Counted from the first letter of the stretch, positions 1 through 7,877 are shown. The stretch: DNA of 17,953 nucleotides from CAXQRU01 sp964226685 (GCA_964226685.1 CAXQRU010000075.1:1-17953), one strand, 5' to 3'. The notes: a model not told the origin generated them from the letters alone. Numbers and translations: made by a program.

Positions 1-10
1 GCCTTTTTTG
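1..10 (-). terminator. possible partial terminator downstream of pstS
   Basis: The first ten bases read gcc followed by a run of six t. On the minus strand this gives a run of A followed by GGC just after the pstS stop codon, which could be one arm of a bidirectional rho-independent terminator. The rest of the hairpin would lie outside the window, so this cannot be confirmed here. Confidence 0.25.
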
Positions 11-23
11 TTGCTGTATTATC

Positions 24-1082
24 TTACTTTTTAAGATCTTCAGCTTTCAACTCAACCAAGTTTTTGGCGTTTTCTTTGAACTTAGCACGTAGATCTTCTG
101 GAAGAGGAATCATACCTTTGTTAGCTAGGTAACCTGAATCACCCCAAGCACTTTCTGAAGTAAACTCATTTAAGTACTCTTCAATACCAGGAACTACGCC
201 AACATGTGATTTCTTAACATAGAAGAATAATGGACGTGAAATTGGGTAGCTCTTGTCAGCAATAGACTCAAACTCAGGAGCCACGTCTTCAATCAAGGCA
301 CCGTGAACTTTATCAGAGTTTTGATCTAGGAAGCTGAAACCAAATACACCGATAGCTTCAGGTTTGTTCTCAAGCTTTTTGATGATTAGGTTGTCGTTCT
401 CACCCATTTCAACGTAGTGACCATCACCGCGTACTGTGTGACAAATTGCTTTGTACTTGTTCTTGTCTTGCGCTTTGATAGCAGCAATCCACTCATATTT
501 CTTACAGCCACCTTCAAGTGCTAGCTCAGCGAAAGCATCGCGAGTTCCTGAGGTTGGAGGAGGACCCAATACTTCAATTTTCACATCGGGCAGCGTCGCG
601 TTGACTTGCTTCCAAGTTGTGTATGGGTTTGGAACTAAAGACTCTGAACCATCTGGGTTTGGAACTTCTTTCGCAAGAGCCAAGAAGATGTCTTTACGGC
701 TTAATTTGTAAGTAGGAGCCTTGATAGAGTTGGCCAACACGATACCGTCGAAGCCGATTTGTACTTCAACAACACCGTTTACGTTGTTGTCTTTACATAA
801 CTGAAGCTCAGACTCTTTAATACGACGTGAAGCGTTAGTAATGTCTGGCGTGTCAACACCGTTACCTGAACAGAATAGTTTCAAGCCACCGCCTGAACCC
901 GTTGACTCAACGGTTGGGGCTTTAAGGTCAGAGTGCTTACGACCAAAACGCTCAGCAACCACGGTAGCAAATGGGTACACGGTTGATGAACCAACCACGC
1001 TAATGTTGTCACGAGCGTAGCTGACAGTGCTGAATGAAGTTGCAGCCAAAGCTGCAATGAGTAAACTAGTTGATTTTTTCAC
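24..1082 (-). CDS. pstS: PstS-family phosphate ABC transporter substrate-binding protein
   Basis: This encodes the periplasmic receptor that captures inorganic phosphate and delivers it to the PstCAB inner-membrane transporter. The 352-residue product starts with a signal peptide (MKKS, then a hydrophobic stretch, with probable cleavage after the SYA near residue 23). Phosphate-binding loops of the PstS family are visible: GSSTVYPF near residue 31, ESTGSGGGLK near 59 and TSGTRDAF near 175. The start codon is GTG (minus strand, 1082-1080), preceded by a strong AAGGGGG ribosome binding site about 7 nt upstream. The gene has its own Pho box and -10 in the 78 bp before it, so it should be induced by PhoB under phosphate limitation. 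pstC, pstA, pstB and phoU are not in the window; if present they lie to the left or elsewhere. The identification is secure; affinity and in vivo partners are inferred from the family. Confidence 0.95.
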   Translation of the reverse strand: MKKSTSLLIAALAATSFSTVSYARDNISVVGSSTVYPFATVVAERFGRKHSDLKAPTVESTGSGGGLKLFCSGNGVDTPDITNASRRIKESELQLCKDNNVNGVVEVQIGFDGIVLANSIKAPTYKLSRKDIFLALAKEVPNPDGSESLVPNPYTTWKQVNATLPDVKIEVLGPPPTSGTRDAFAELALEGGCKKYEWIAAIKAQDKNKYKAICHTVRGDGHYVEMGENDNLIIKKLENKPEAIGVFGFSFLDQNSDKVHGALIEDVAPEFESIADKSYPISRPLFFYVKKSHVGVVPGIEEYLNEFTSESAWGDSGYLANKGMIPLPEDLRAKFKENAKNLVELKAEDLKK

Positions 1083-1122
1083 TTGGAATCCCCCTTAGGG
1101 CTTTTAGTACATTTCGAGGCGT

Positions 1123-1156
1123 ATGATAGAGGGGCAATATGACAGTAATATGACAA
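1123..1156 (-). promoter_or_regulatory. PhoB-dependent promoter (Pho box plus -10) of pstS
   Basis: On the minus strand two heptamers, TTGTCAT (1156-1150) and CTGTCAT (1145-1139), form a direct repeat with 11-bp periodicity and an AT-rich spacer. This is the known Pho box structure. Ten bases further downstream is TATCAT (1128-1123), a good -10 element, and no -35 is needed in a PhoB-activated promoter. The site sits 40 to 75 bp before the pstS start and immediately beyond the stop codon of the upstream coiled-coil gene. Confidence 0.85.
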
Positions 1157-1160
1157 TGTT

Positions 1161-2630
1161 TTAAAAGCCGCCACCGGTGCGAAATTGCCCTGAGTCATTG
1201 CTGGAGCGAAAACGCTCATTACTGCGCCCCCTGGAATGAGTTCCACCTGAGCGAGGGAGCTTAAAATCGGGCCAATGCCAACCAGACTCTCGTCGTTTAG
1301 CGGTTTGCTTTCCAAGCCCGCCGCTTCCAAAATCCGGCCAAGCCCCTACGTCGCGATAACGCTGATAGCGCTCGACGGTCTTCCAAAGGGCTCCGGCACT
1401 TAACAAACCGCCTAAAAACTCGTTCAAAGCCGCATTAATTAAGTCTCCGCTGGCAAAGCTAGAGCGAAAATCATCATAACCTTGACGACAAAAGCGTTGG
1501 CGCAATTGCTCAAGCTCATGTTGGCGCTCGTGCCGATAGCGCTGCCGTTCCTGGCTTTGGGTAATATCGGCCTGTAGGTCTTGTTGCTCTTCTCGCAAAT
1601 CAACTAAAGCAGCCACCAGCTCATCATCTTCTTTCGTGTAAGTTCTGTTGGCCAATTCATAGAGTTCTGCTACGCTTTGACCCTCCATTGATCGTGCAAT
1701 TTCATCAATTGCTTGCCGATAGTAGTCGTCATCCCCGGCGTAGAAACGGGCGCACTCGTTGGTCATTTTGGCCAGCTCGTGCTCGGCTTGTTCAATCTGT
1801 TCATCTAATGCCGATAGTTTGGCTTGCTCCTCTAGCAATGCGGATTTCGCTTCCATAACACCGTGTTCTTGGGCCATCATCCTCTCAAGTACCTGCAGGG
1901 TCACCAATTCGGTATTGGCTTGCTCTCTGAGTATTTGCGCATGGGCGTGCAAGCGCTTAGGTAACTCTTGAAGCGTCCAATAGCTGACTCGCGCTTGGTC
2001 GTAATGGCAGAGTCTCGCCACCCATTGATCTAGTCGACGAGTCAAACCCCAGGCACTATAGTGCAACTGGCCATAGTGGCGCCGCCATAAATACATAAAC
2101 AAGGGGTCCGCTTCAAAAGGCTTGCCCTTGATCTGTCGATCCTGCTCAGCCAACTCAGCCTTTTCCTCCGCGTGCTCAGCGGTGGCATCGGCAGTTTTAG
2201 TCACCGATAGCTGCTCTTGATAGTTGTGATTGTTTTCCAGTCGGCTTTGGGTTTTCGCTTCCTTATCGGCTAGCCGCTGATTGTGTTCATCCACTTGGGC
2301 AAGTTGCTCAGCCCTGGAAGCCTGCAACGCCTCAAGCGCTTGGCGTTTGTTGTGGATGGCAAACTCCAAGTCAGCCAGTGCATCTTTGCGAAAACGCATT
2401 AGCTTTCGTGCAGACTTATCGGCGGCATCCATTATGTCATTAATCGGTTCGCCTTCCTGGTCATCAAATCGTAAGGCCGCTAAACGCTTGAGGATACGCC
2501 CTTGCTCGCGCAGATTGTCTGCAACCTGATGGGTGAGCTGACTAAGGCTCTTATCGCAGGACTCAACATTGAGCTTCGCTGACGCCACCGCTTGATCGAT
2601 GGATTGTAAGATTTGCTGCCCTGTCCACAT
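1161..2630 (-). CDS. coiled-coil protein with glycine-rich C-terminal tail, unknown function
   Basis: This is a 489-residue protein with no signal peptide and no clear membrane segment. Long charged heptad-rich stretches rich in E, Q, A and L (roughly residues 85-175, 225-310 and 335-385) predict coiled coils. Between the first two lies an aromatic-rich block around residues 180-220 (WRRHYGQLHYSAW and following). From about residue 433 the sequence becomes low-complexity, with two WPDF motifs, many G, S and R residues, and the terminal motif FRTGGGF. It is the last gene of a three-gene operon: its ATG lies 9 nt after the stop of the DUF6384-type gene and follows an AGGG ribosome binding site at 7 nt spacing. 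I do not recognise a characterised family. A cytoplasmic scaffold or partner of the membrane protein encoded upstream is a reasonable inference. pstS follows, but it has its own Pho promoter. Confidence 0.8.
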   Translation of the reverse strand: MWTGQQILQSIDQAVASAKLNVESCDKSLSQLTHQVADNLREQGRILKRLAALRFDDQEGEPINDIMDAADKSARKLMRFRKDALADLEFAIHNKRQALEALQASRAEQLAQVDEHNQRLADKEAKTQSRLENNHNYQEQLSVTKTADATAEHAEEKAELAEQDRQIKGKPFEADPLFMYLWRRHYGQLHYSAWGLTRRLDQWVARLCHYDQARVSYWTLQELPKRLHAHAQILREQANTELVTLQVLERMMAQEHGVMEAKSALLEEQAKLSALDEQIEQAEHELAKMTNECARFYAGDDDYYRQAIDEIARSMEGQSVAELYELANRTYTKEDDELVAALVDLREEQQDLQADITQSQERQRYRHERQHELEQLRQRFCRQGYDDFRSSFASGDLINAALNEFLGGLLSAGALWKTVERYQRYRDVGAWPDFGSGGLGKQTAKRRESGWHWPDFKLPRSGGTHSRGRSNERFRSSNDSGQFRTGGGF

Positions 2631-2639
2631 ATTAAAACC

Positions 2640-3545
2640 CTACCATCTTGTGATACTCCCACCCTCAAGCTTTATGGAATAGTTGGGAGCAATTTCACCG
2701 ACTCGCTTTTCACCCACTAGGTTATTTTGAATGATGCCATCGGCTTTTTTATCCAACATGACTTTTTCAAACACGGATTCATCCACTCGTACACCCCACC
2801 GAGTCACTTGCTCTTGTCGGTTGTTTTCTTCATTAGTGATCATCACAGGGACTTGTTGGCCGGTCTCATCAACGGCTTCAACAATCAAATAATAATTTCG
2901 GGCATTGGGGTTGACCTCTGGGATACGCCAGACACCTGACAGTTCACCAGGCTCAGACACGATGCGTATTTGATAGGACTCTTTCAAGGTCGATTCCAAA
3001 TGAGCCAGCAAGTCGCGATATTGTTTAGCCTGGTATGTATCACCCTGCTCTAGCGCGCCCAAACCAAAGCCTAAAAACTCTTGAGCCTTACGACCCACAT
3101 CGTCGAGTTGAGAAAGTGCGCGCACATTATTGTGCAATTGCATCAGCTCATTGGGCAACTCGGCAAGCGCTTGCTTCTGCGGCTGATAAATCATGAAATA
3201 GTAGAGAATACTGATAATTGCGGCCAGCATGGCCACCACCCCCAATACCCGCAACCAACGGTCGCGAGTAATGTACACTTTAGCCAACCACAGAGAAAAA
3301 CCAGGCTTGGGAGCTTGATGGCTAAAACGCTCATCTTCGAGTGCAGCCACACCTTCTCGTAGCATTTCATCCGTCACGTCGATGCCTTGAGAGCGGTAAA
3401 TCTCTTTCAACTTTTTGGTGAGTTGTTCCCGACGAGCATCCGCATTTAACTCACGATCCACTAGTCCTTGGCGATGGCGAAGGGTATCGACCACGTCCAT
3501 GGCGACCATGATATCTTCCAATGAAGCATCGGGAGTCTCGCTCAT
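2640..3545 (-). CDS. DUF6384-type single-pass membrane protein
   Basis: This is a 301-residue protein. The N-terminal cytoplasmic part (residues 1-95) is helical and charged, with the start SLEDIMVAMDVVDTLRHRQ being recognisable for the DUF6384 family. One transmembrane helix follows at about residues 98-120. The C-terminal half (about 125-301) begins with a short helical region and then reads as a beta-rich globular domain (residues about 195-300, including the VWRIPEVNP and YYLIVEAVDETG stretches). It would be periplasmic if the N-terminus is inside. The ATG overlaps the upstream stop codon by one base (TAATG), so translation is coupled to the 391-residue partner. The next gene starts 9 nt after it. 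The family assignment is from memory of the N-terminal pattern. No biochemical role is known to me, and tight coupling suggests the products act in one complex. Confidence 0.8.
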   Translation of the reverse strand: MSETPDASLEDIMVAMDVVDTLRHRQGLVDRELNADARREQLTKKLKEIYRSQGIDVTDEMLREGVAALEDERFSHQAPKPGFSLWLAKVYITRDRWLRVLGVVAMLAAIISILYYFMIYQPQKQALAELPNELMQLHNNVRALSQLDDVGRKAQEFLGFGLGALEQGDTYQAKQYRDLLAHLESTLKESYQIRIVSEPGELSGVWRIPEVNPNARNYYLIVEAVDETGQQVPVMITNEENNRQEQVTRWGVRVDESVFEKVMLDKKADGIIQNNLVGEKRVGEIAPNYSIKLEGGSITRW

Positions 3546-4720
3546 TAGTTTTGTCTCGCCAATGGCAGAGAATCACCCGCTTGTAATATTCGCCCAAGCG
3601 CCTGCTTACCTTCCTCGACGACAGTGCGAATTTCTTGAGCGTTACTGGTGGAAAGCTCTCGCATCTCTTTAATGATGGCTCGCGAGCGACTTTGGAAGTT
3701 AACCACCGATTCCACCAATTTCTTGACGGACTCGGCTCGAATGGTCGGCCCATAACCCGCCTTCAACGCAGCCTCTTGAACTTTGCCACCAATATCGGCC
3801 AAATCCTCCAAGCTGGCTGAAATGCCCTCTTTCATGGCTTCGACCGTTTGGGTGCTTTCATGTAGACCAAACAGGCCAGTAAAGGAGGCACTAAGGGCCG
3901 TTAAAACATTTTCATTCGTTCCGAAAAAGGTCACGGCCTGCTTATAGACACGCTCTTTGGCACTGGTGGTTTGCAATAGGCGCGTCATCACGACTTCAGA
4001 AGTGTTGTAGCTGACGGTTAAATTATCGGAAATATCTTTGGCCGTTTGGTATCTGTTTTCAGCATCTTGTAAATCGCGCATGGCCTCATCCCGAGCCAGC
4101 TCTAGCTTGGCGCGCGCCTGGAAATCGTCACCAGTAAAATCGGCTACTACTTTCATGGCCGCTTCAAGTCGCCCTTTCTGTTGATTCCACTGGGCCTCGG
4201 CTTGTTGCAAAATATCGAAGGCAAAGATCTCAGATTCCTTGATGGCGCCACGGAAGTCTTGATAGGCCTGCAATATCAGCCGTTCACGCTCGATTTGATC
4301 TTTTGAGTCGGCCGCAACCTCTAAGTAAGTCTCTTTGATGGTATCAAAACGGGAGGCGATGTCACCTCTGGTGACTTTCATCCACATATTGCTGATGCGT
4401 TCAAAAGTGCTGATTTCACCATCATCCAACTGCTCTACCATTCTTTTGGCATCCTCTCGAATGCTGTCAAAGGCCTCTGTGATCGCTTCATAGCGCTCAC
4501 CAACCCGCATTTGACTGACTTGCTCGCGCACGACCTCGTTAAATAGGCTGGCCTGAGATAGAGTTCGCGCGATCGCGATGACTTTGGCTTCATCAAGGCT
4601 CGTCAGCTGCTGTAAGAGGGAGACAATTGGGGCTTCTTGGGATTTGTCTTCGGGCAGCAAGCCCATATCTCGGAGCTTACCGAGGGCTTTATCAAGGTAG
4701 GCAAAAGTGGACACACTCAC
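3545..4720 (-). CDS. helical protein of unknown function, possibly TelA-like, first gene of the three-gene operon
   Basis: The product is about 391 residues from the preferred GTG start at 4720. A longer frame opens at a TTG at 4741, but that codon has no ribosome binding site, whereas the GTG at 4720 follows GGGAG at 6 nt spacing. The protein is almost entirely alpha-helical and charged, with no signal peptide or membrane span. The C-terminal 150 residues (a VYKQAV..FFGTNENVLTALSASFTGLFGL block, then VESVVNFQSRSRAIIKEMREL) have the spacing of the TelA/toxic-anion-resistance helical core. That resemblance is only by eye and may be convergent. Similar proteins are often labelled cell surface protein in databases, but nothing in the sequence supports surface exposure. 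The stop overlaps the start of the DUF6384-type gene. A candidate promoter lies about 34-62 bp upstream of the GTG. Confidence 0.78.
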   Translation of the reverse strand: MSVSTFAYLDKALGKLRDMGLLPEDKSQEAPIVSLLQQLTSLDEAKVIAIARTLSQASLFNEVVREQVSQMRVGERYEAITEAFDSIREDAKRMVEQLDDGEISTFERISNMWMKVTRGDIASRFDTIKETYLEVAADSKDQIERERLILQAYQDFRGAIKESEIFAFDILQQAEAQWNQQKGRLEAAMKVVADFTGDDFQARAKLELARDEAMRDLQDAENRYQTAKDISDNLTVSYNTSEVVMTRLLQTTSAKERVYKQAVTFFGTNENVLTALSASFTGLFGLHESTQTVEAMKEGISASLEDLADIGGKVQEAALKAGYGPTIRAESVKKLVESVVNFQSRSRAIIKEMRELSTSNAQEIRTVVEEGKQALGRILQAGDSLPLARQN

Positions 4721-4753
4721 AGGACTCTCCCATTCGAACAAAAAGAAGGGGTA

Positions 4754-4782
4754 ATAATCCTGTGATTTTCCTAAGGTTGCAA
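4754..4782 (-). promoter_or_regulatory. candidate sigma-70 promoter of the three-gene coiled-coil operon
   Basis: On the minus strand TTGCAA (4782-4777) and GATTAT (4759-4754) are separated by exactly 17 bp. Each matches four of six consensus positions. The pair sits between the aer terminator and the proposed GTG start at 4720, which is where the operon promoter should be. Moderate hexamer matches keep confidence limited. Confidence 0.35.
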
Positions 4783-4821
4783 GCCCTTCATGGCTGCAAA
4801 CATAAAACTGTTTATTTAAGC

Positions 4822-4848
4822 AACAAAAAGCGCTCTATTTTAGAGCGC
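4822..4848 (-). terminator. rho-independent terminator overlapping the aer stop codon
   Basis: The minus strand shows a perfect 8-bp stem, GCGCTCTA and TAGAGCGC, with a three-base AAA loop, followed at once by a run of five T. The TAA stop codon of the chemoreceptor gene (4842-4840) falls inside the hairpin, so the last coding bases form the 5' arm. It separates aer from the three-gene operon downstream on the same strand. Confidence 0.85.
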
Positions 4849-6369
4849 ATTATCTTGCTTAAATTGGATGGCCAACCCGGCTAGCATTTTCACTTTTTCC
4901 GTCATCGCCGCACTGGCTGCAGCCGACTCTTCCACTAAGGCTGCATTGCGCTGGGTAGTATCATCCATTTGCGTGATCGCAACATTAATTTGCTCAATTC
5001 CGCGCGCCTGCTCAACACTGGCGGTTGCAATTTCAGCAATAATACCCGTTGCCTTTTCAATTCGGTGACTAATATCTTCTAAGGCATCACCCGATTTGTT
5101 CACCAGCTCAGTACCCTGAGCCGCCTTCGCCACACTCTCATTGATCAAGGCGCTGATTTCTTTGGCCGACTCAGCGCTGCGTCCGGCTAAGTTACGCACT
5201 TCGTTGGCCACTACGGCAAACCCTCGACCTTGCTCAGCAGCACGAGCCGCCTCAACGGCAGCATTGAGCGCCAAGAGATTGGTTTGAAAGGAAATGCCAT
5301 CAATGACACTGATGATATCGGAGATTTTCTGACTACTGACGTTGATCTCTTCCATAGCATGAACCGCTCTTCTCACAATACTCGCCCCCTCAACGGCAGC
5401 ACGATGCGTTTCTTGAATTAAGCGATTCGCTTCTTGAGCATTATCGGCATTTTGCTGAACCGCCGAGGTCATCTCTTCCATAGTCGATGCGGTCTCTTCA
5501 AGGCTCACCGCCTGTTGCTCAGTGCGTTCCGATAGGTCGACACTGCCGGCGGAAATCTCTTGGCTCGCCCGCTCGAGTACATCCGATGACTCTCTAACTC
5601 GACCTATGGCTGTTCTCAACTTGGCATTGATAAACTCTAAAGCAAAATCAATGTGCGCCAATTCATCCGTACGACCAGTATAAATGTACTCAGCCAACGG
5701 GTCGTCAACGACGCTTTTGCAGCGCTTAGCCAAATCCTTAAAGCTCTTAAACATCAGCCCGCAAATCAAATACGTCGCAACACAGCCAACGGCAGCACCA
5801 CCCAAGGCCCACATCCAAGGTAACTGCCCAGCCAAAGTTAAGCCCCCACAGAGCAAAACGATGATCGCCATAAAAGCCAAGGACACTTTCGAGACAAATG
5901 AAATTTTAAAGTGCGTCAACTTCACTTTGGAAATCGCTGAGCGACGAAGGTCATCTGGCGTCTTTTTGGCCATGATTTTTTTGTACAATGCCGCCGCACG
6001 ATCGACTCTACTGCGTTTGGGACGCACTCGTATGGATTGGTAACCCACTATTTTGCCATCCTCATATTGAGGACTGACAAAAGCATCCACCCAGTAGTGA
6101 TCGCCATTTTTACAGCGATTTTTAACGAGCCCCATCCATGCCTTACCGGCTTTTAAGCTATCCCACAACATATGGAAGGCTTCAGGTGGCATATCGGGAT
6201 GACGGATCACGTTATGGCTTTTATTTTCAATCTCAGACCACTCAAAACCACTGATACGCACAAAATCATCGTTGGCCGTCTTTAAAATACCTTTTAAATT
6301 CGTTGTTGAAATAATCTCGGCATCGCCGTAATCCAGCTCATGCCCTGTGATGGGCGTATTAATTTTCAT
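4840..6369 (-). CDS. aer: Aer-like PAS-domain methyl-accepting chemotaxis protein (redox/energy taxis)
   Basis: This is an inner-membrane chemoreceptor that signals to CheA/CheW. From the ATG at 6369 it has 509 residues, close to E. coli Aer (506). The N-terminal PAS domain (about 10-115) carries the Aer FAD-pocket signature RHPDMP (56-61, with Arg56, His57 and Asp59) and KNGDHYW (87-93). Two hydrophobic segments (about 160-182 and 184-206) form a membrane hairpin with almost no periplasmic loop, as in Aer. A HAMP-like linker and the MCP signalling domain follow, with the highly conserved hairpin tip GISFQTNLLALNAA to EVRNLAGRSA (about 358-398). There is no C-terminal NWETF-type CheR/CheB tether. 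The frame is open to an earlier ATG at 6408, but the MKINTPITGHELDYG start matches family N-termini. Sensing through FAD redox state is inferred from the family. Confidence 0.9.
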   Translation of the reverse strand: MKINTPITGHELDYGDAEIISTTNLKGILKTANDDFVRISGFEWSEIENKSHNVIRHPDMPPEAFHMLWDSLKAGKAWMGLVKNRCKNGDHYWVDAFVSPQYEDGKIVGYQSIRVRPKRSRVDRAAALYKKIMAKKTPDDLRRSAISKVKLTHFKISFVSKVSLAFMAIIVLLCGGLTLAGQLPWMWALGGAAVGCVATYLICGLMFKSFKDLAKRCKSVVDDPLAEYIYTGRTDELAHIDFALEFINAKLRTAIGRVRESSDVLERASQEISAGSVDLSERTEQQAVSLEETASTMEEMTSAVQQNADNAQEANRLIQETHRAAVEGASIVRRAVHAMEEINVSSQKISDIISVIDGISFQTNLLALNAAVEAARAAEQGRGFAVVANEVRNLAGRSAESAKEISALINESVAKAAQGTELVNKSGDALEDISHRIEKATGIIAEIATASVEQARGIEQINVAITQMDDTTQRNAALVEESAAASAAMTEKVKMLAGLAIQFKQDNAL

Positions 6370-6408
6370 AACCTTGGTACCTTTCGATTCAGTCAGCGTC
6401 AGAAGCAA

Positions 6409-6560
6409 AAATAGGAGACAACCTAAACAGCCTTTAGGCCCTTATCACCCTTTAATACCACTTACAAAATAGGGTTAATGAAGGTTCCTATTCACAGCAT
6501 AGTTGCTGAAATAGTTTTTTCCTTTAATTATTCTCTTATTCACGCCAAAAAATAAAAAAA
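6409..6560. promoter_or_regulatory. divergent intergenic region between aer and pqiA
   Basis: This AT-rich stretch must hold the promoters for aer (leftward) and pqiABC (rightward). An inverted repeat CAGCA-TAGT-TGCTG at 6495-6508 is visible, followed on the plus strand by an A/T-rich run with six T. No convincing flagellar sigma-28 promoter for aer was found, and no strong sigma-70 pair for pqiA could be fixed by eye. Confidence 0.35.
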
Positions 6561-7877
6561 ATGGATCAAAAGGTGATCCAAACCAATTTTGGCACCAACA
6601 ACACCAAAAACACTCTGTTACACTGCCCAGTTATGAACAATAATATCGTCAGCCAACGCCGCCATTTGATCGCTTGCAGTCACTGCGGCTATATGAATAG
6701 CTATATTGGCATTACCCCTGGTTGCGCCAGCCATTGTCGCCGCTGCAAACATGTGTTGTATTACCGTAGGCGCCAATGGTTAACCCGCGCCAACGCTCTG
6801 CTTATTACGGGTTTTATTCTCTTTTTTTGCGCCAATGCCTTTGATTTTATTGGATTAGAAGCAGGAAGCAATGCTCAGTCATCAACACTGCTTTCCGGTG
6901 CTGTCGCCCTATATAACAATGAGCAATCTCTGCTGGCGCTGCTGGTGCTATTGATCATCTTTCTATTTCCGTTGTTAGAATTGAGTTTACTGGGATATAT
7001 TTTGTTGAGCGTCAGCACCCACTACAAAGCTCCCGGAATCAGCACCTGCCTCACGCTACTGGCCAAAACCCGCCCATGGAATATGCTGGAGATTTTCCTA
7101 GTGAGCGTCTTGGTGACCTCGGTCAAACTTGGAGACACGGCCTCCGTGATCATTGGTCCGGGCGTCATTAGCTTCGCCATGCTGGTAGTAACATTGATTG
7201 CGCTCAACTTGCAATTAGATCACGGAGCACTCTGGCATTGGTACCGGCGCGAAAACTTATTTTGCTTGAGCGACGATCAAAAATTTCACAGCTGCACCAC
7301 TTGTCAGGCATTGATCGGCCGCCGTTTATGGCAACAATCGCCTCACTGCCCCCGGTGTCACCAAAAGGTGAGCCCAAGGCTCCCCAATAGCCTACAAAAG
7401 ACTACCGCACTCACCATTGCGGCCGCCATTTTGTATATACCCGCCATCACCATGCCTATGATGAGCATCACAACGTTTGGTCAAACCAATGAGCAAACCT
7501 TGCTGAGTGGCATCATTCATCTCTATCAAGATGGGCTATGGTTTATTGGCTCGGTCGTGTTAGTTGCCAGCATCGTGGTTCCCATCGCCAAATTAGGCAT
7601 TATGACTTATCTATGCTGGAGCACCTATCGAGGCTCATCCAATAATCAACCCGCCCGTTTGACACTGTACCGCCTCACGGAGATAATCGGTCGCTGGTCC
7701 ATGATCGATGTGTTTGTCATTGCACTGCTGGTGGCCCTTGTGCAATTTGGAATTTTAATGAGCATCGTGCCTGAAAGCGCTGCCCTGGCTTTTGCCAGCG
7801 TAGTGGTGTTGACCATGTTTGCTGCCGACACCTTCGACCCTAGACTGATTTGGGATACCAATGAGCGACGAACCTAG
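6561..7877 (+). CDS. pqiA: PqiA/LetA-family inner-membrane protein (paraquat-inducible protein A)
   Basis: This is the integral-membrane partner of an MCE (mammalian cell entry) lipid-transport system. The 438-residue frame holds two PqiA domains, each opened by a zinc ribbon: CSHC (39-42) with CRRC (59-62), and CTTC (245-248) with CPRC (263-266). Each ribbon is followed by about four transmembrane helices. The second half carries the family motif GRWSMIDVFVIALL (377-390), and NSLQK precedes its first helix. The start is uncertain. ATG 6561 follows an A-rich stretch with no Shine-Dalgarno. ATG 6633 would give 414 residues starting MNNNIVSQRRH and leave a typical short lead before the first zinc ribbon, but it also lacks a clear ribosome site. 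The gene overlaps pqiB by 17 nt, so the two are co-translated. The family is clear; transport direction and cargo are not visible. Confidence 0.92.
   Translation: MDQKVIQTNFGTNNTKNTLLHCPVMNNNIVSQRRHLIACSHCGYMNSYIGITPGCASHCRRCKHVLYYRRRQWLTRANALLITGFILFFCANAFDFIGLEAGSNAQSSTLLSGAVALYNNEQSLLALLVLLIIFLFPLLELSLLGYILLSVSTHYKAPGISTCLTLLAKTRPWNMLEIFLVSVLVTSVKLGDTASVIIGPGVISFAMLVVTLIALNLQLDHGALWHWYRRENLFCLSDDQKFHSCTTCQALIGRRLWQQSPHCPRCHQKVSPRLPNSLQKTTALTIAAAILYIPAITMPMMSITTFGQTNEQTLLSGIIHLYQDGLWFIGSVVLVASIVVPIAKLGIMTYLCWSTYRGSSNNQPARLTLYRLTEIIGRWSMIDVFVIALLVALVQFGILMSIVPESAALAFASVVVLTMFAADTFDPRLIWDTNERRT
6562..6580. promoter_or_regulatory. inverted repeat at the pqiA 5' end
   Basis: TGGATCA (6562-6568) and TGATCCA (6574-6580) form a perfect 7-bp inverted repeat with a 5-base spacer. 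It begins one base into the first possible pqiA start codon. It could be an operator or mRNA hairpin that limits use of ATG 6561, which would favour the start at 6633. It could also be chance. Confidence 0.3.

Noticed and set aside
1079..1330. Minus-strand 83-codon frame overlapping the coiled-coil gene end and the pstS promoter
   Set aside because: It covers the Pho box and the tail of the coiled-coil gene, has no ribosome site, and its protein shows no family pattern; it is a shadow frame.
6370..6408. Longer start for the chemoreceptor at ATG 6408
   Set aside because: It adds 13 residues not seen in Aer-type N-termini. The ATG at 6369 gives 509 residues, close to E. coli Aer, and aligns the RHPDMP motif with it.
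6442..6468. Flagellar sigma-28 promoter for aer
   Set aside because: A GGTGATAA resembling the -10 is present on the minus strand, but the position 11 bp upstream reads TTTGTAAG, which does not match TAAAGTTT.
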